Assembly (NCBI RefSeq): GCF_011040385.1
Contig: NZ_JAAIKB010000004.1
Coordinates: 248,001 to 312,000 of the forward strand
Length of the DNA stretch: 64,000 bases
Source of the DNA: Falsiroseomonas algicola
GTDB lineage: Bacteria; Pseudomonadota; Alphaproteobacteria; Acetobacterales; Acetobacteraceae
Reading direction: 5' to 3'
Within the stretch, counting starts at the first letter, position 1. The number at the start of each line of letters is the position of its first letter. Below are positions 55,132 through 63,367 of the stretch, in pieces. A program made the translations under genes and the position numbers. Below the pieces are notes generated by a model. It saw nothing but the letters and a program-made list of their open reading frames with translations. It had not been told where the DNA came from and did no database searches.

Positions 55132-55356
55132 CGGAGAGGGGCTGCGCGCCCCTCTCCGGACCTCACCCGCGCCAGGGGGCAACGGCCCCCTGGACCGCGA
55201 GGTTGTTTGGTCGTTGGAGGGAGGGGCGCGGCGCGACCGCTTGTCTGAAGCGCGCTCCATGCCCCTCCCTCCAACGACCAACCTCGTGGGTTCCCAAGGG
55301 CCCGCTGGCCCTTGGCGGGGTTGGGGTATCGGGGAAGGGGCGGAGCCTCTTCCCCG
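55132..55356. repeat. Large hairpin array with 21-bp perfect palindromic arms
   Basis: Fills the gap between convergent genes. In order: an 11-bp stem (55132-55142/55148-55158), CCAGGGGGC-AACG-GCCCCCTGG (55172-55193), two perfect complementary 21-base arms (55207-55227 and 55261-55281) around a 33-base loop and flanked by complementary CGAGG/CCTCG, then CCAAGGGCC-CGCT-GGCCCTTGG (55294-55315) and a 12-pair stem with one G-T pair (55330-55356). The two outer pairs resemble the bipartite repeat at 29.8 and 47.8 kb, placed back to back. No protein-coding gene is seen here. Confidence 0.7.
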
Positions 55357-55368
55357 GGCCACCAGGCG

Positions 55369-57660
55369 CTACTCCCGCCCCGCCAGGGCAGTCCACACCC
55401 GCGATGGAGTCAGCGGCAGGTCGAGGTGGGTGACGCCGTCCTCGGCGAGGGCGTCGAGCACGGCGTTGGTGATGGCGGCGGGCGCGCCGTTGGTGGGGAG
55501 TTCGCCGACGCCCTTGATGCCGAGGATGTTGTTCGGGCTCGGCGTCGGCACGGAGGTCCAGTCGAGATCGGGAAAATCCTCGGCGCGGGGCATGGCGTAG
55601 TCCATCAAGGTCGCGGCGAGCAGCTGGCCGTCCTCGTCGTAACGGGCGTCTTCCATCAACGCCTGGCCGATGCCGGCGGCGTAGCCGCCATGCAGCTGGC
55701 CGCCGAGCAGCATCGGGTTCACGACGAGCCCGGCATCGATGGCGGCGGCGAAGCGGTCGAGGGTGATGGCGCCGGTCTCAGGGTCCACGTCCACCTCGGC
55801 GATGGCGATGCCGGTGGGCCAGGTTTCGACCGTGTCGGCGCAGTCGGCGCTGGCGGCCAGGCCGCCGGTGCGGGCGGCGAGGTCGAGCAGCGTGATGCGG
55901 CGGTCGGTGCCGGCGATGGTGTAGGCGCCGGCCTCGAAGACGATGTCGACTGGCGCGGCTTCCAGCGCCTCTGCCGCCACGCCGCGGCCCTGCTCGATCA
56001 GCGTGTCCGCCGCGCGGGTCATGGTGGCGCCGGAGATGATGGTGGAGGAGGAGCCGCCGGTGCCGCCGCCGCGCGCGATGCGGTCGCTGTCGCCCTGCAC
56101 GATGCGGATGCAGGCGGGGTCGAGGCCGAGCCGCGCGGCCAGGATCTGCGCATAGGCGGTGGCGTGGCCCTGACCCTGGCTCTGCGTGCCGGTGCGGGCT
56201 TCGACCGTGCCGTCCGGCAGCACCGACACGCCGGAGGTCTCCGTGCCCCAGCCGCCGGAGCCGTGCAGGTGGCAGGCGAAGCCGCGGCCGCGGCGGAGGC
56301 CACGGGCGCGGGAAGCATCGCGGCGGGCGGCGTAGCCGGCATCGTCGGTGCGGGCCAGGACGGCGTCCATCAACGCGGCGTAGTCGCCGCTGTCGTAGCG
56401 GTAGCCGAGTGGCGTCGCGTAGGGGAAGGCATCGCGCGGCACCAGGTTGAGGCGCCGCAGGGCTACGGGGTCGCGGCCCGTGTCCCGCGCCGCCTGATCC
56501 ACCAGGCGCTCCAGCAGCACCAGCGCTTCCGGCTTGCCGGCGCCGCGCACGGCATCGACCGGCGCGGTGTGGGTGAAGGCGCAGCGGAGGTGGAGATGGG
56601 CGGCGGGGATGGCGTAGAGGCCGGTGATGACCTTGGCCATGCCGCCGGTCGGGATGGTGGGATTCACCGTGGAGACATAGGCGCCGAAATTCGCGACACC
56701 CTCCACGCGGATGGCCGTGAAGCGGCCGTCTTCATCCAGCGCGAGCGCGGCTTCCGCCACGAGGTCGCGGGCGTGCGTGTCTGCCAGATGGTGCTCGCTG
56801 CGTTCCTGCACCCAGCGCACATCGCGCTTCAGTGTCATGGCGGCGAAGACGGCGAGGGCCTGTTCGGGATAGGGCGGCAGCTTGGGGCCGAAGCCGCCGC
56901 CGACATCCTCCGTCACCACGCGCAGCCGCTCCCTCGGAATCTTCAGGATGTGGTCGCAGAGGATGCGATGCAGCAGGTGCACGCCCTGGGAGGGTGTGGT
57001 CAGCGTGACGCGCTGCGCCGCTTCGTCCCACTGCGCCAGCGCCCCGCGGGGCTCGATGTAGCCGGCCAGGATGCGGGGCGATCGGAAGGTGACGCGCGCG
57101 ATGTGGGCGGCGGCGGCGAAGGCGGCGTCCACCGCGCTCGCATCGCCCTTGTGCCAGTCGCAGACGAGGTTGCCAGGCGCTTCGTCATGCACAAGCGGCG
57201 CGCCGTCCGCGAGCGCGTCGTCGCCGCGCACCACGGCGGACAGCGGGTCGTACTCCACCATGATCGCCTCGGCGGCATCGCGCGCCTGCGCGAGGGTTTC
57301 CGCCACGACCATGGCGACGATCTCCCCGACATGGCGGACACGGTCGCGGGCAATGGGCAGGCGGGGCGGCTCGATGTGGCGGCGGCCGGCGGGATCCTTG
57401 ATCTCCGTGACCGCGGGGTTGTGGCCGAGCGCGCCCGTATCCGCCGAAGTGATGATGGCGGCGACACCCGGCATGGCGCGGGCCTGATCGGTATCGACCG
57501 CCACGATCCGCGCATGGGCATGCGGGGAGCGCAGGAAGATCGCGTGCAGCGCGCCGGGCGCCGCGACATCGGCCATGTAGCGGCCGCCGCCGGTCAGCAG
57601 GCGCGGGTCTTCGAGCCGCCGCATTGGTGCACCGAGACCCGGAAGGACGTCGAAGGCCAT
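55369..57660 (-). CDS. Xanthine dehydrogenase family molybdopterin-binding subunit
   Basis: A 763-residue large subunit of the CoxL/XdhB type. The N-terminal a/b hammerhead domain (MRRLEDPRLLTGGGRYMADV) is followed by the molybdenum-cofactor domain with EDVGGGFGPKLPPYPEQ, DAVRGAGKPEALVLLERLV, TGTQSQGQGHATAYAQILA and the C-terminal KGVGELPTNGAP, whose glutamate is the catalytic base. The CO-dehydrogenase AYRCSFR loop is absent, so it is an aldehyde/heteroaromatic hydroxylase type. The small [2Fe-2S] and FAD subunits normally needed are not adjacent. The ATG at 57660 has GGGGAG close upstream; the longer frame is spurious. Confidence 0.9.
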   Translation of the reverse strand: MAFDVLPGLGAPMRRLEDPRLLTGGGRYMADVAAPGALHAIFLRSPHAHARIVAVDTDQARAMPGVAAIITSADTGALGHNPAVTEIKDPAGRRHIEPPRLPIARDRVRHVGEIVAMVVAETLAQARDAAEAIMVEYDPLSAVVRGDDALADGAPLVHDEAPGNLVCDWHKGDASAVDAAFAAAAHIARVTFRSPRILAGYIEPRGALAQWDEAAQRVTLTTPSQGVHLLHRILCDHILKIPRERLRVVTEDVGGGFGPKLPPYPEQALAVFAAMTLKRDVRWVQERSEHHLADTHARDLVAEAALALDEDGRFTAIRVEGVANFGAYVSTVNPTIPTGGMAKVITGLYAIPAAHLHLRCAFTHTAPVDAVRGAGKPEALVLLERLVDQAARDTGRDPVALRRLNLVPRDAFPYATPLGYRYDSGDYAALMDAVLARTDDAGYAARRDASRARGLRRGRGFACHLHGSGGWGTETSGVSVLPDGTVEARTGTQSQGQGHATAYAQILAARLGLDPACIRIVQGDSDRIARGGGTGGSSSTIISGATMTRAADTLIEQGRGVAAEALEAAPVDIVFEAGAYTIAGTDRRITLLDLAARTGGLAASADCADTVETWPTGIAIAEVDVDPETGAITLDRFAAAIDAGLVVNPMLLGGQLHGGYAAGIGQALMEDARYDEDGQLLAATLMDYAMPRAEDFPDLDWTSVPTPSPNNILGIKGVGELPTNGAPAAITNAVLDALAEDGVTHLDLPLTPSRVWTALAGRE

Positions 57661-57760
57661 GCATGCTCCCCTGCTGCGCGGACCATTGCCGCCCCTTAGG
57701 CTGATTGCAACCGCCGGCGGGCGGCGCCTAGGCTGTGCTGGGATACAAGGGGTGCGGGCC

Positions 57761-58717
57761 ATGGTGACACGGCGGGCGATGCTGGCGGCGGGGCTCGCGG
57801 CTCCCGCGCTCGCGCAGGAAGCCTGGCCGAGCCGGCCCGTGCGGGTGATCGTGCCCTTCGCCGCGGGCGGCGGCGCGGACCTGGTGGCACGTGCCGTGTC
57901 CGCGAAGTTGCAGGAACGGCTCGGGCGGCAATTCGTCATCGACAACCGGCCGGGCGGGGCGGGGAACATCGGCACGGATGCGGCGGCCAAGGCGGCGCCG
58001 GATGGCACCACGCTCCTCATCACCGGGCCGAGCCACGTCAACAACGCGCACCTGTTCCGCAGCCTGCCCTTCGACCCGATCCGCGGCTTCGCGCCGGTCT
58101 CCCTGCTGACCTCCGCGCCCTATGTGCTGATCGCCGATCCGGCCCTGCCGCTGCGCAGCCTCGCGGACCTGATCGCGGCGGCGAAGGCGCGGCCGGGGGC
58201 GCTGTCCTACGGCTCCGCCGGCAATGGCACGGCGGGGCACCTGGCGATGGAGATGATCAAGTCCCGCGCCGGGATCGACCTGGTGCATGTCCCCTATCGC
58301 GGCAGCCCGGCCGTTCTGACGGACATCATGGGCGGGCGCATCGCGGTCGCCTTCGACAATGTGCTCTCCTCCGCCCCCGGCATCGCGGCGGGGCAGCTGC
58401 GGGGCCTGGCCGTCAGCGGCGCGCGCCGCGCGCCGGCGCTGCCGGATGTGCCGACCATCGCGGAGAGCGGCCTGCCGGGCTTCGACGTCACGGTCTGGCA
58501 GGGCGCGCTGTTCCCGGCGGGGACCGACCCCGCCATCGTCGCACGCCTCGGCGCCGAACTCGGCCTCGCGATGCAGGCGCCGGACCTCCGCGCGCGGCTG
58601 GCGGAGCTGGGCGCGGAGGCGATCGGCAGCTCGCCTGCCGATTTCGCGCGTTTCCTGGAGCAGGAGATGCGGGTCTGGGGCGAGGCGGTGCGACAGACCG
58701 GCGCGCGGCTGGATTAG
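57761..58717 (+). CDS. Bug/TctC-family substrate-binding protein
   Basis: A 318-residue periplasmic receptor with a signal peptide (MVTRRAMLAAGLAAPALAQ) and Bug motifs VRVIVPFAAGGGADLVARA, VIDNRPGGAGNIGTDAA, VHVPYRGSPAVLTDIMGG and VPTIAESGLPGFDV. The ATG at 57761 has AAGGGG upstream; the longer frame covers the promoter. It is divergent from the molybdopterin subunit, suggesting a functional pair: capture of a substrate oxidised by that dehydrogenase. It ends six bases from the convergent kinase gene. Confidence 0.92.
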   Translation: MVTRRAMLAAGLAAPALAQEAWPSRPVRVIVPFAAGGGADLVARAVSAKLQERLGRQFVIDNRPGGAGNIGTDAAAKAAPDGTTLLITGPSHVNNAHLFRSLPFDPIRGFAPVSLLTSAPYVLIADPALPLRSLADLIAAAKARPGALSYGSAGNGTAGHLAMEMIKSRAGIDLVHVPYRGSPAVLTDIMGGRIAVAFDNVLSSAPGIAAGQLRGLAVSGARRAPALPDVPTIAESGLPGFDVTVWQGALFPAGTDPAIVARLGAELGLAMQAPDLRARLAELGAEAIGSSPADFARFLEQEMRVWGEAVRQTGARLD

Positions 58718-58723
58718 AAGAGG

Positions 58724-61171
58724 CTACTCCAACGCCGCGGGCAGGCGCGCGGGCGTGCCGGCAGGCCAATCCGCGACCAGGCGGGACAGCGGCGCGCGCA
58801 GCCGGCAGGCGAGGCCGTCCTGCCGCCATTCCGTCAGGATGGTGCCGCCGAGCTGATGCAGCGTGGCCTGCAGCAGGCGGGACCCGAAGCCGAGCCTCGC
58901 CGGCGGGCCGGGCAGCGGCGACGCGCCCGTCTCCACCCAATCCAGCAGGAAGGTCCCCGCCGACGGATCCACCGACCAGCTGACCGAGACGAGCCCCCCC
59001 GGCACCGACAGCGCGCCATGCTTGGTGGCGTTGGTGGCAAGTTCATGCAGCGCCATGGCGAGCGGTTGCGATGCCTCCGCCGCGATCTGCAGCAGCGGCC
59101 CGTCGAGCGTCACGCGAGGCTGCCCGGCGGACCCCGCGGGGCCGATGAAACCCGCCAGCTCGCCCTCGATCAGCAGGCGCAGCGAGGTGCCGCTCCAGCT
59201 GCCCTCCGCCAGCAGCGTCTGCGCCCGCGCCAGCGCGTTGACCCGGCCCTCGATGGACCGCGCGAAGGTGGCGGCATCGCCGCGTGGCGTCAGCCGCAGC
59301 GCGGCCTGCACCACCGCGAGCGCGTTCTTGGCGCGATGGTCCACTTCCCGCGCCAGCAGGGCCTGGCGTTCCTCCGCCCGTCGGCGATCGGTGATGTCCT
59401 GCACGGCGGCGACACATCGCGCCGGCTGCCCCGCCACCCCCGGCAGCAGCGCCACCGACATGATGACCCAGCGCAGGCCGCCATCCCGGTGCAGCAGCCG
59501 CGTCTCCACCCGATAGGGCCGCCCCTCCGCCATCGCCTCCCGCAGCCCCGCGGCGTTGGCGGCGCGGTCCTCGGGGTGGATGAGGTCGAGGATCGTCGGC
59601 CCCTCGGCCAGCGCCACCTCCTCCTGCCCGACGATCTGGCAGAAGCCGCGATTGGCGCGGATGATCCGGGATGTCGCGGCATCGGCAAGGACCTTGCCGA
59701 TGACCGAATTCTCGAAGATCGCGCGGAATTCCGCGGCGCTGGCGGCCAGCGCCTCGGCCGCCGCCCGCGCTTCGGTGACGTCGATGTTGACGCCGACGAA
59801 CCGGCTCTCTCCCGCGCTGCCAGCCGTCGCGACCATGCGCCCATGGGCGCGGATCGATCGCTCCTCACCCGTATCGGCACGACGGATGCGGAAATGATCC
59901 TCGTAGCCGCTGCCGGATTCGATGGCGGCGCGCATCGCCGCGGCCACGCGTGCACGATCGGCGGGATGGACATGGCGCAGCCAGGCATCCCAGCCGAAGC
60001 CATGCGGCGCCGCCGTGGCGGGCAGGCCGTAGAGCTGCACCTGGGAGGCACTGACCACGGCCTGCCCGGTGTCGGGCACGAGTTCCCAGATGCCGATCCG
60101 CCCGGCCTCCTGCGCCAGGCGCAGGCGCTCCGCCCCCTCCGCCAGGGAGACACCGACCTGGTCGAGTTCGCGGATCGAGGAGGGGCCGGGCGTGGAGCCT
60201 GGCTCGGTCGCCGCGCGGCCAAGCGCGCGGATCGGCTGCGCGAGGCGCCGGCCCTGCAGCACCGCCGCGGCAAGCGACGCCAGGACCGCGAGCAGCCCCC
60301 CCGCGGCGAGGAAGATCCCGGAGCGCCGGATGGGCGCGTCCAGCACCGCCTCCGGCACGCCGATGGCGACGCGCCAGCCCCAGCCGGGGAGGCGGACATA
60401 GGCGCCCCAGACCGGCACACCGGCAACGTTCACGCTGCGGACCGTGCCTTCCGCCGCCGCGGAGGTGGCTTCCCGCAGCGCGGCATTCGCCGGGCTGCCG
60501 ACGAAGCGTTCATGGTCAGGCCAGCGCGCAACGATGCGGTCGGTCCGGTCCAGGATGGAAACGCCCCAGCCCGCCGGAAGCCGATGGTCGGCAAGCAGGG
60601 TCGCCAGGTGCGCCGCGCGCACCGCTACGCTGAGCGCGAAGGCCACCTGACCCTCGAGGATGACCGGGGCGTCCAGCAGGACATAGGGCTGCGGGTCGAC
60701 GGTGCCGGTGTAGAGGTTGGAGACGCAGATCGCCTGCGTGCGGAACACGCATTCATCCGCCGCCAGGACTTCCGGCGCCACGGTCACGGGAAGGGGCGTG
60801 CCAAAGGGGAACAGCGTGTTGATCAGGTGCTGTCCGGTGCGGTCCCGCATGACGATGACGCTGCCATCCGGCACGATCTGCGATGCCTGCTCCTGGAACC
60901 GGCGCAGATCGCCATCCGTGATCGCGGGCGACGTCGCCAGGGCTCGGAGACTGGCGCCGAAGCCGCCCAGCGCGCGGTCCAGTTCCAGTGCCAGGTTGCG
61001 GGCGACCAGGATGGTCTGCTGCTGATTGTCCCGCCGTTCCGCCCTGAGGGCCGCCCAGCCCACGAAGCCGAGCAGGCACCAGAGGGGAACGACCACCGAC
61101 AGCACGAGGACGGCCAGGTGGGCCCAGATGGGGCGTGCCGGGCGGCCGGGTCCGACGACGGCAGATTGCAT
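58724..61171 (-). CDS. HWE-family sensor histidine kinase with PAS domains
   Basis: An 815-residue membrane sensor. It has a first transmembrane helix (AHLAVLVLSVVVPLWCLLGF, about 17-36), a periplasmic double-cache-like region (about 50-285), a second helix (about 288-310), two PAS domains with PAC tails (about 350-470 and 475-590) and the HWE kinase core. Core motifs are the phospho-acceptor histidine in LAREVDHRAKNALAVVQAALRL, MALHELATNATKHGALS, WVETG and GFGSRLLQA. The ATG at 61171 is preferred over a TTG ten codons earlier. No response regulator is adjacent. The core closely resembles that of the kinase near 17-19 kb. Confidence 0.93.
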   Translation of the reverse strand: MQSAVVGPGRPARPIWAHLAVLVLSVVVPLWCLLGFVGWAALRAERRDNQQQTILVARNLALELDRALGGFGASLRALATSPAITDGDLRRFQEQASQIVPDGSVIVMRDRTGQHLINTLFPFGTPLPVTVAPEVLAADECVFRTQAICVSNLYTGTVDPQPYVLLDAPVILEGQVAFALSVAVRAAHLATLLADHRLPAGWGVSILDRTDRIVARWPDHERFVGSPANAALREATSAAAEGTVRSVNVAGVPVWGAYVRLPGWGWRVAIGVPEAVLDAPIRRSGIFLAAGGLLAVLASLAAAVLQGRRLAQPIRALGRAATEPGSTPGPSSIRELDQVGVSLAEGAERLRLAQEAGRIGIWELVPDTGQAVVSASQVQLYGLPATAAPHGFGWDAWLRHVHPADRARVAAAMRAAIESGSGYEDHFRIRRADTGEERSIRAHGRMVATAGSAGESRFVGVNIDVTEARAAAEALAASAAEFRAIFENSVIGKVLADAATSRIIRANRGFCQIVGQEEVALAEGPTILDLIHPEDRAANAAGLREAMAEGRPYRVETRLLHRDGGLRWVIMSVALLPGVAGQPARCVAAVQDITDRRRAEERQALLAREVDHRAKNALAVVQAALRLTPRGDAATFARSIEGRVNALARAQTLLAEGSWSGTSLRLLIEGELAGFIGPAGSAGQPRVTLDGPLLQIAAEASQPLAMALHELATNATKHGALSVPGGLVSVSWSVDPSAGTFLLDWVETGASPLPGPPARLGFGSRLLQATLHQLGGTILTEWRQDGLACRLRAPLSRLVADWPAGTPARLPAALE

Positions 61172-61336
61172 CACGGCCGCCCCATCCCGCCAGGACCTCA
61201 AGTGCGAAATAGTTTATTGATCACGTCCCCTGGCAGGGTCGAGGGCGAGATGCCTGGTGTCGCGCCGTTTTGATGGCGGCATCGTACCGGCCCCGTCCTG
61301 GATCTCGCCGGACGAGGCCCTGGACGGCCGGCCTGA
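61172..61336. other. Non-coding stretch upstream of the HWE kinase
   Basis: This is the kinase-proximal half of a 324-nt gap. It should hold the kinase promoter; the only AT-rich patch is just upstream of the kinase start (61207-61220, read on minus). I find no convincing promoter pair or gene. The remainder of the gap is the palindromic element listed next. Confidence 0.4.
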
Positions 61337-61495
61337 CAGGCTGCGGAAGAACGGGCGGCTGAGGATGGACGAGCGAATTTTCGTGCAGGAAAGGATGACG
61401 CGCAGACACGATGTGGTTGCATCGTGGCAAGCGGCAGACGAATCGTGCGCGGAAAGGCGTCGTCCAGCCGACCCGTCCCGTTCTTCCGCAGCCTG
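61337..61495. repeat. 159-nt long imperfect palindrome with 19-bp perfect arms
   Basis: CAGGCTGCGGAAGAACGGG (61337-61355) is exactly complementary to 61477-61495. The interior is also symmetric: a seven-base pair block TGGACGA (61366-61372 with 61460-61466), a further 14-base block with ten Watson-Crick and two G-T pairs, and an apical stem CACGATG/CATCGTG (61407-61413/61420-61426) with a six-base loop at the exact centre. It directly follows the stop codon of the unknown-function gene. It could be a non-autonomous mobile element (MITE-like), a large terminator or a structured RNA. It matches no sequence elsewhere in the window that I noticed. Confidence 0.75.
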
Positions 61496-62242
61496 CTAAA
61501 GCACCCGTTCGAACGGCACCGCGCGGCAATCCATCTCGTAGTCCAGCCCGACCACGGGCGGGCGGCAGAACTGCCAGGTGACGCCGTGGCGGGCCGCGCC
61601 ACGCGCCACCAGCGCCTCCGCCAGGAAGGGATGGATGTCGTGCACGGTATAGGCCTGCACCCCGGTGGTCATGGCCCAATGGCCGTCCAGCGCGGCCATG
61701 CGGCGCTCCATCTCGCGCAGCACCCAATCGGCCTTGCAGCGCATGCCGGCCGGCGAGGTGTCGTCGAGGGCGATGATGTGGTCGCGGTAGTTGGCGTGGC
61801 CTTCGGGGGCTTCCCCGCTGCCGGCGACGACGAAGCTGGGCGCGGCGGCGGCGTCGGGCATGGTGTAGCTGAAGGCGTGGAAGCCGGGCTCCGCGGGGGG
61901 CGCGACTTCCGGGCAGACATTGCTGCGCGCCACGGGGTTTCGGCCCTCCACCAGCACGCCCCATTCGCCGAGCACCGCTGCGTAGTCGCGGTTGAACCGG
62001 AGAAATCCCTGTTCGGTGAAGGGGGCGGGCGAGCGGAGCTCGCAGGCGCAGAAGGCGTTGAGCGGCCGGCCCAGCGCGGAGAGGTGGGATGCGATGCGGC
62101 GCCAGCCCTCCGCCATCGGGACGGGCTCCGCGAAGCGGGCGCGTTCCAGCCGGAAGCCCGGCAGCGCGGCGACGCCGCCGGAATACTGGAAGACGCCGGG
62201 CATGAAGCGGAAGCCGGCCTGGGGCACGGGGATGGCGGTCAT
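61496..62242 (-). CDS. Conserved protein of unknown function, RidA-like features
   Basis: A 248-residue soluble protein without signal peptide or membrane segment. The second half (MERRMAALDGHWAMTTGVQAYT, then VHDIHPFL) resembles the central helix and strand of RidA/YjgF proteins, and the first half (FLRFNRDYAAVLGEWG then NPVARSNVCPEV) could be a second, diverged repeat. I do not assign a reaction. The start has the ATG at 62242. It lies downstream of a Bug gene on the same strand (52-base gap), so it is probably co-transcribed and acts on the imported compound. The palindromic element follows its stop codon immediately. Confidence 0.7.
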   Translation of the reverse strand: MTAIPVPQAGFRFMPGVFQYSGGVAALPGFRLERARFAEPVPMAEGWRRIASHLSALGRPLNAFCACELRSPAPFTEQGFLRFNRDYAAVLGEWGVLVEGRNPVARSNVCPEVAPPAEPGFHAFSYTMPDAAAAPSFVVAGSGEAPEGHANYRDHIIALDDTSPAGMRCKADWVLREMERRMAALDGHWAMTTGVQAYTVHDIHPFLAEALVARGAARHGVTWQFCRPPVVGLDYEMDCRAVPFERVL

Positions 62243-62294
62243 GGCGGCGTCCTTCGCGGCTGCGCGGGCAGCCTACGAAGCGCCCGGCGGCGCC

Positions 62295-63266
62295 TCAATC
62301 CGGCTTGATGTTGCCGCGGCGCACGACCTCCCCCCATTTCGCGATCTCGGCGCGCTGGAAGGTGGCGAATTCGTCCGGCGTGCTGCCGACCAGGTCGAGG
62401 CCGAGGGCGGCGGAACGCTCCGCCACCTCCGGCACCTTCAGCGCGGCGTCGATCTCCGCCTGCAGGCGGGTGACGATCGGTGCGGGCGTGCCGGCACGAA
62501 GTGTCATGCCGTACCAGTTCACCACCTCATACCCCGGCACCGTCGCCGCCACCGTCGGCACGCCGGGCAGGGAGGGCATGGGCCGCGGCCCGGTCACGCC
62601 GAGCGCGCGGACGCGGCCGGCAGCGATGTGCGGCTGCGCGATGGCGAGGGCGTCGAACATGAACTGGCACTGCCCGGCGATGACGTCGGTGAAGGCCGGC
62701 GCGCTGCCTCGGTAAGGCACATGGATGGTGTTGATCCCGGCGGCCGCGTTCAGCAATTCGCCCGAGAGATGCGGCAGCCCGCCATTGCCGGAAGAGGCGA
62801 AGTTCAGCGTGCCTGGCCGTGCCTTGGCCAGCGCGATGAACTCCGCGACGTCCCGCGCCGCCACGCCGGGGTTCACCACCATGACGAACGGCAGCGACGC
62901 CACGAGCGAGAGCGGTGCCATGTCCCGCAGCAGGTCGAAGCCCGCATTGGGGTAGAGGCCGGCATTCACCGCGAGGTTGCCGGTGGTGCCGAAGAAGATG
63001 GTGTGGCCATCGGGCTCCGCGCCCAGCACCGCCTGGGTCGCGACCAGGCCATTGGCGCCGGGGCGGTTCTCCACCACCACCGGCTGGCCGAGGCGCGCGC
63101 CCATGTGTGGGGCCATCAGCCGGGCCAGGATGTCGATGCCGCCGCCCGGCGGGAAGCCGATGACGATGCGGATGGGGCGCTGGGGGAAGCCCGTCTGCGC
63201 CAGGGCGGGCGCGGCCAGCAGCGGCAGCGTCGCGGCGCCCAGCATGGCCCGTCGCGTGATCCTCAT
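62295..63266 (-). CDS. Bug/TctC-family substrate-binding protein
   Basis: A 323-residue periplasmic receptor. The signal peptide MRITRRAMLGAATLPLLAAP ends near ALA. Bug motifs are IRIVIGFPPGGGIDILARL, VVENRPGANGLVATQAV, IHVPYRGSAPAFTDVIAG and VPTVAATVPGYEVV. The ATG at 63266 was chosen because GGAGG lies eight bases upstream; the frame runs further but without a site. It is divergent from the Asp-box repeat gene and precedes the unknown-function gene. Confidence 0.92.
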   Translation of the reverse strand: MRITRRAMLGAATLPLLAAPALAQTGFPQRPIRIVIGFPPGGGIDILARLMAPHMGARLGQPVVVENRPGANGLVATQAVLGAEPDGHTIFFGTTGNLAVNAGLYPNAGFDLLRDMAPLSLVASLPFVMVVNPGVAARDVAEFIALAKARPGTLNFASSGNGGLPHLSGELLNAAAGINTIHVPYRGSAPAFTDVIAGQCQFMFDALAIAQPHIAAGRVRALGVTGPRPMPSLPGVPTVAATVPGYEVVNWYGMTLRAGTPAPIVTRLQAEIDAALKVPEVAERSAALGLDLVGSTPDEFATFQRAEIAKWGEVVRRGNIKPD

Positions 63267-63367
63267 GACGTATTCCTCCGGTGGGGCCGCGGCCGCCTTG
63301 ACATTGTTTTTCGTATGGTGGGATTGATTCAACCCAAGGGTCAAGCACGACCCGCGCGGAGGAACGC

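Noticed and set aside
57661-57670. GCATGC just upstream of the molybdopterin subunit, compared with the GntR operator
   Set aside because: Only the central six bases match and the outer TTG/CAA arms are missing, so it is not included in the GntR regulon.
55312-57699. 795-codon plus-strand open frame opposite the molybdopterin subunit
   Set aside because: Glycine/valine/arginine-rich shadow; the minus strand carries all family motifs.
61257-61499. 80-codon plus-strand open frame in the gap after the HWE kinase
   Set aside because: It starts with GTG without a ribosome site and most of it lies in the palindromic element; composition is unlike a protein.
63298-63303. TTGACA, a consensus -35 box, in the divergent gap before the Asp-box gene
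   Set aside because: No acceptable -10 element occurs 16-18 bases downstream, so I do not call a promoter.
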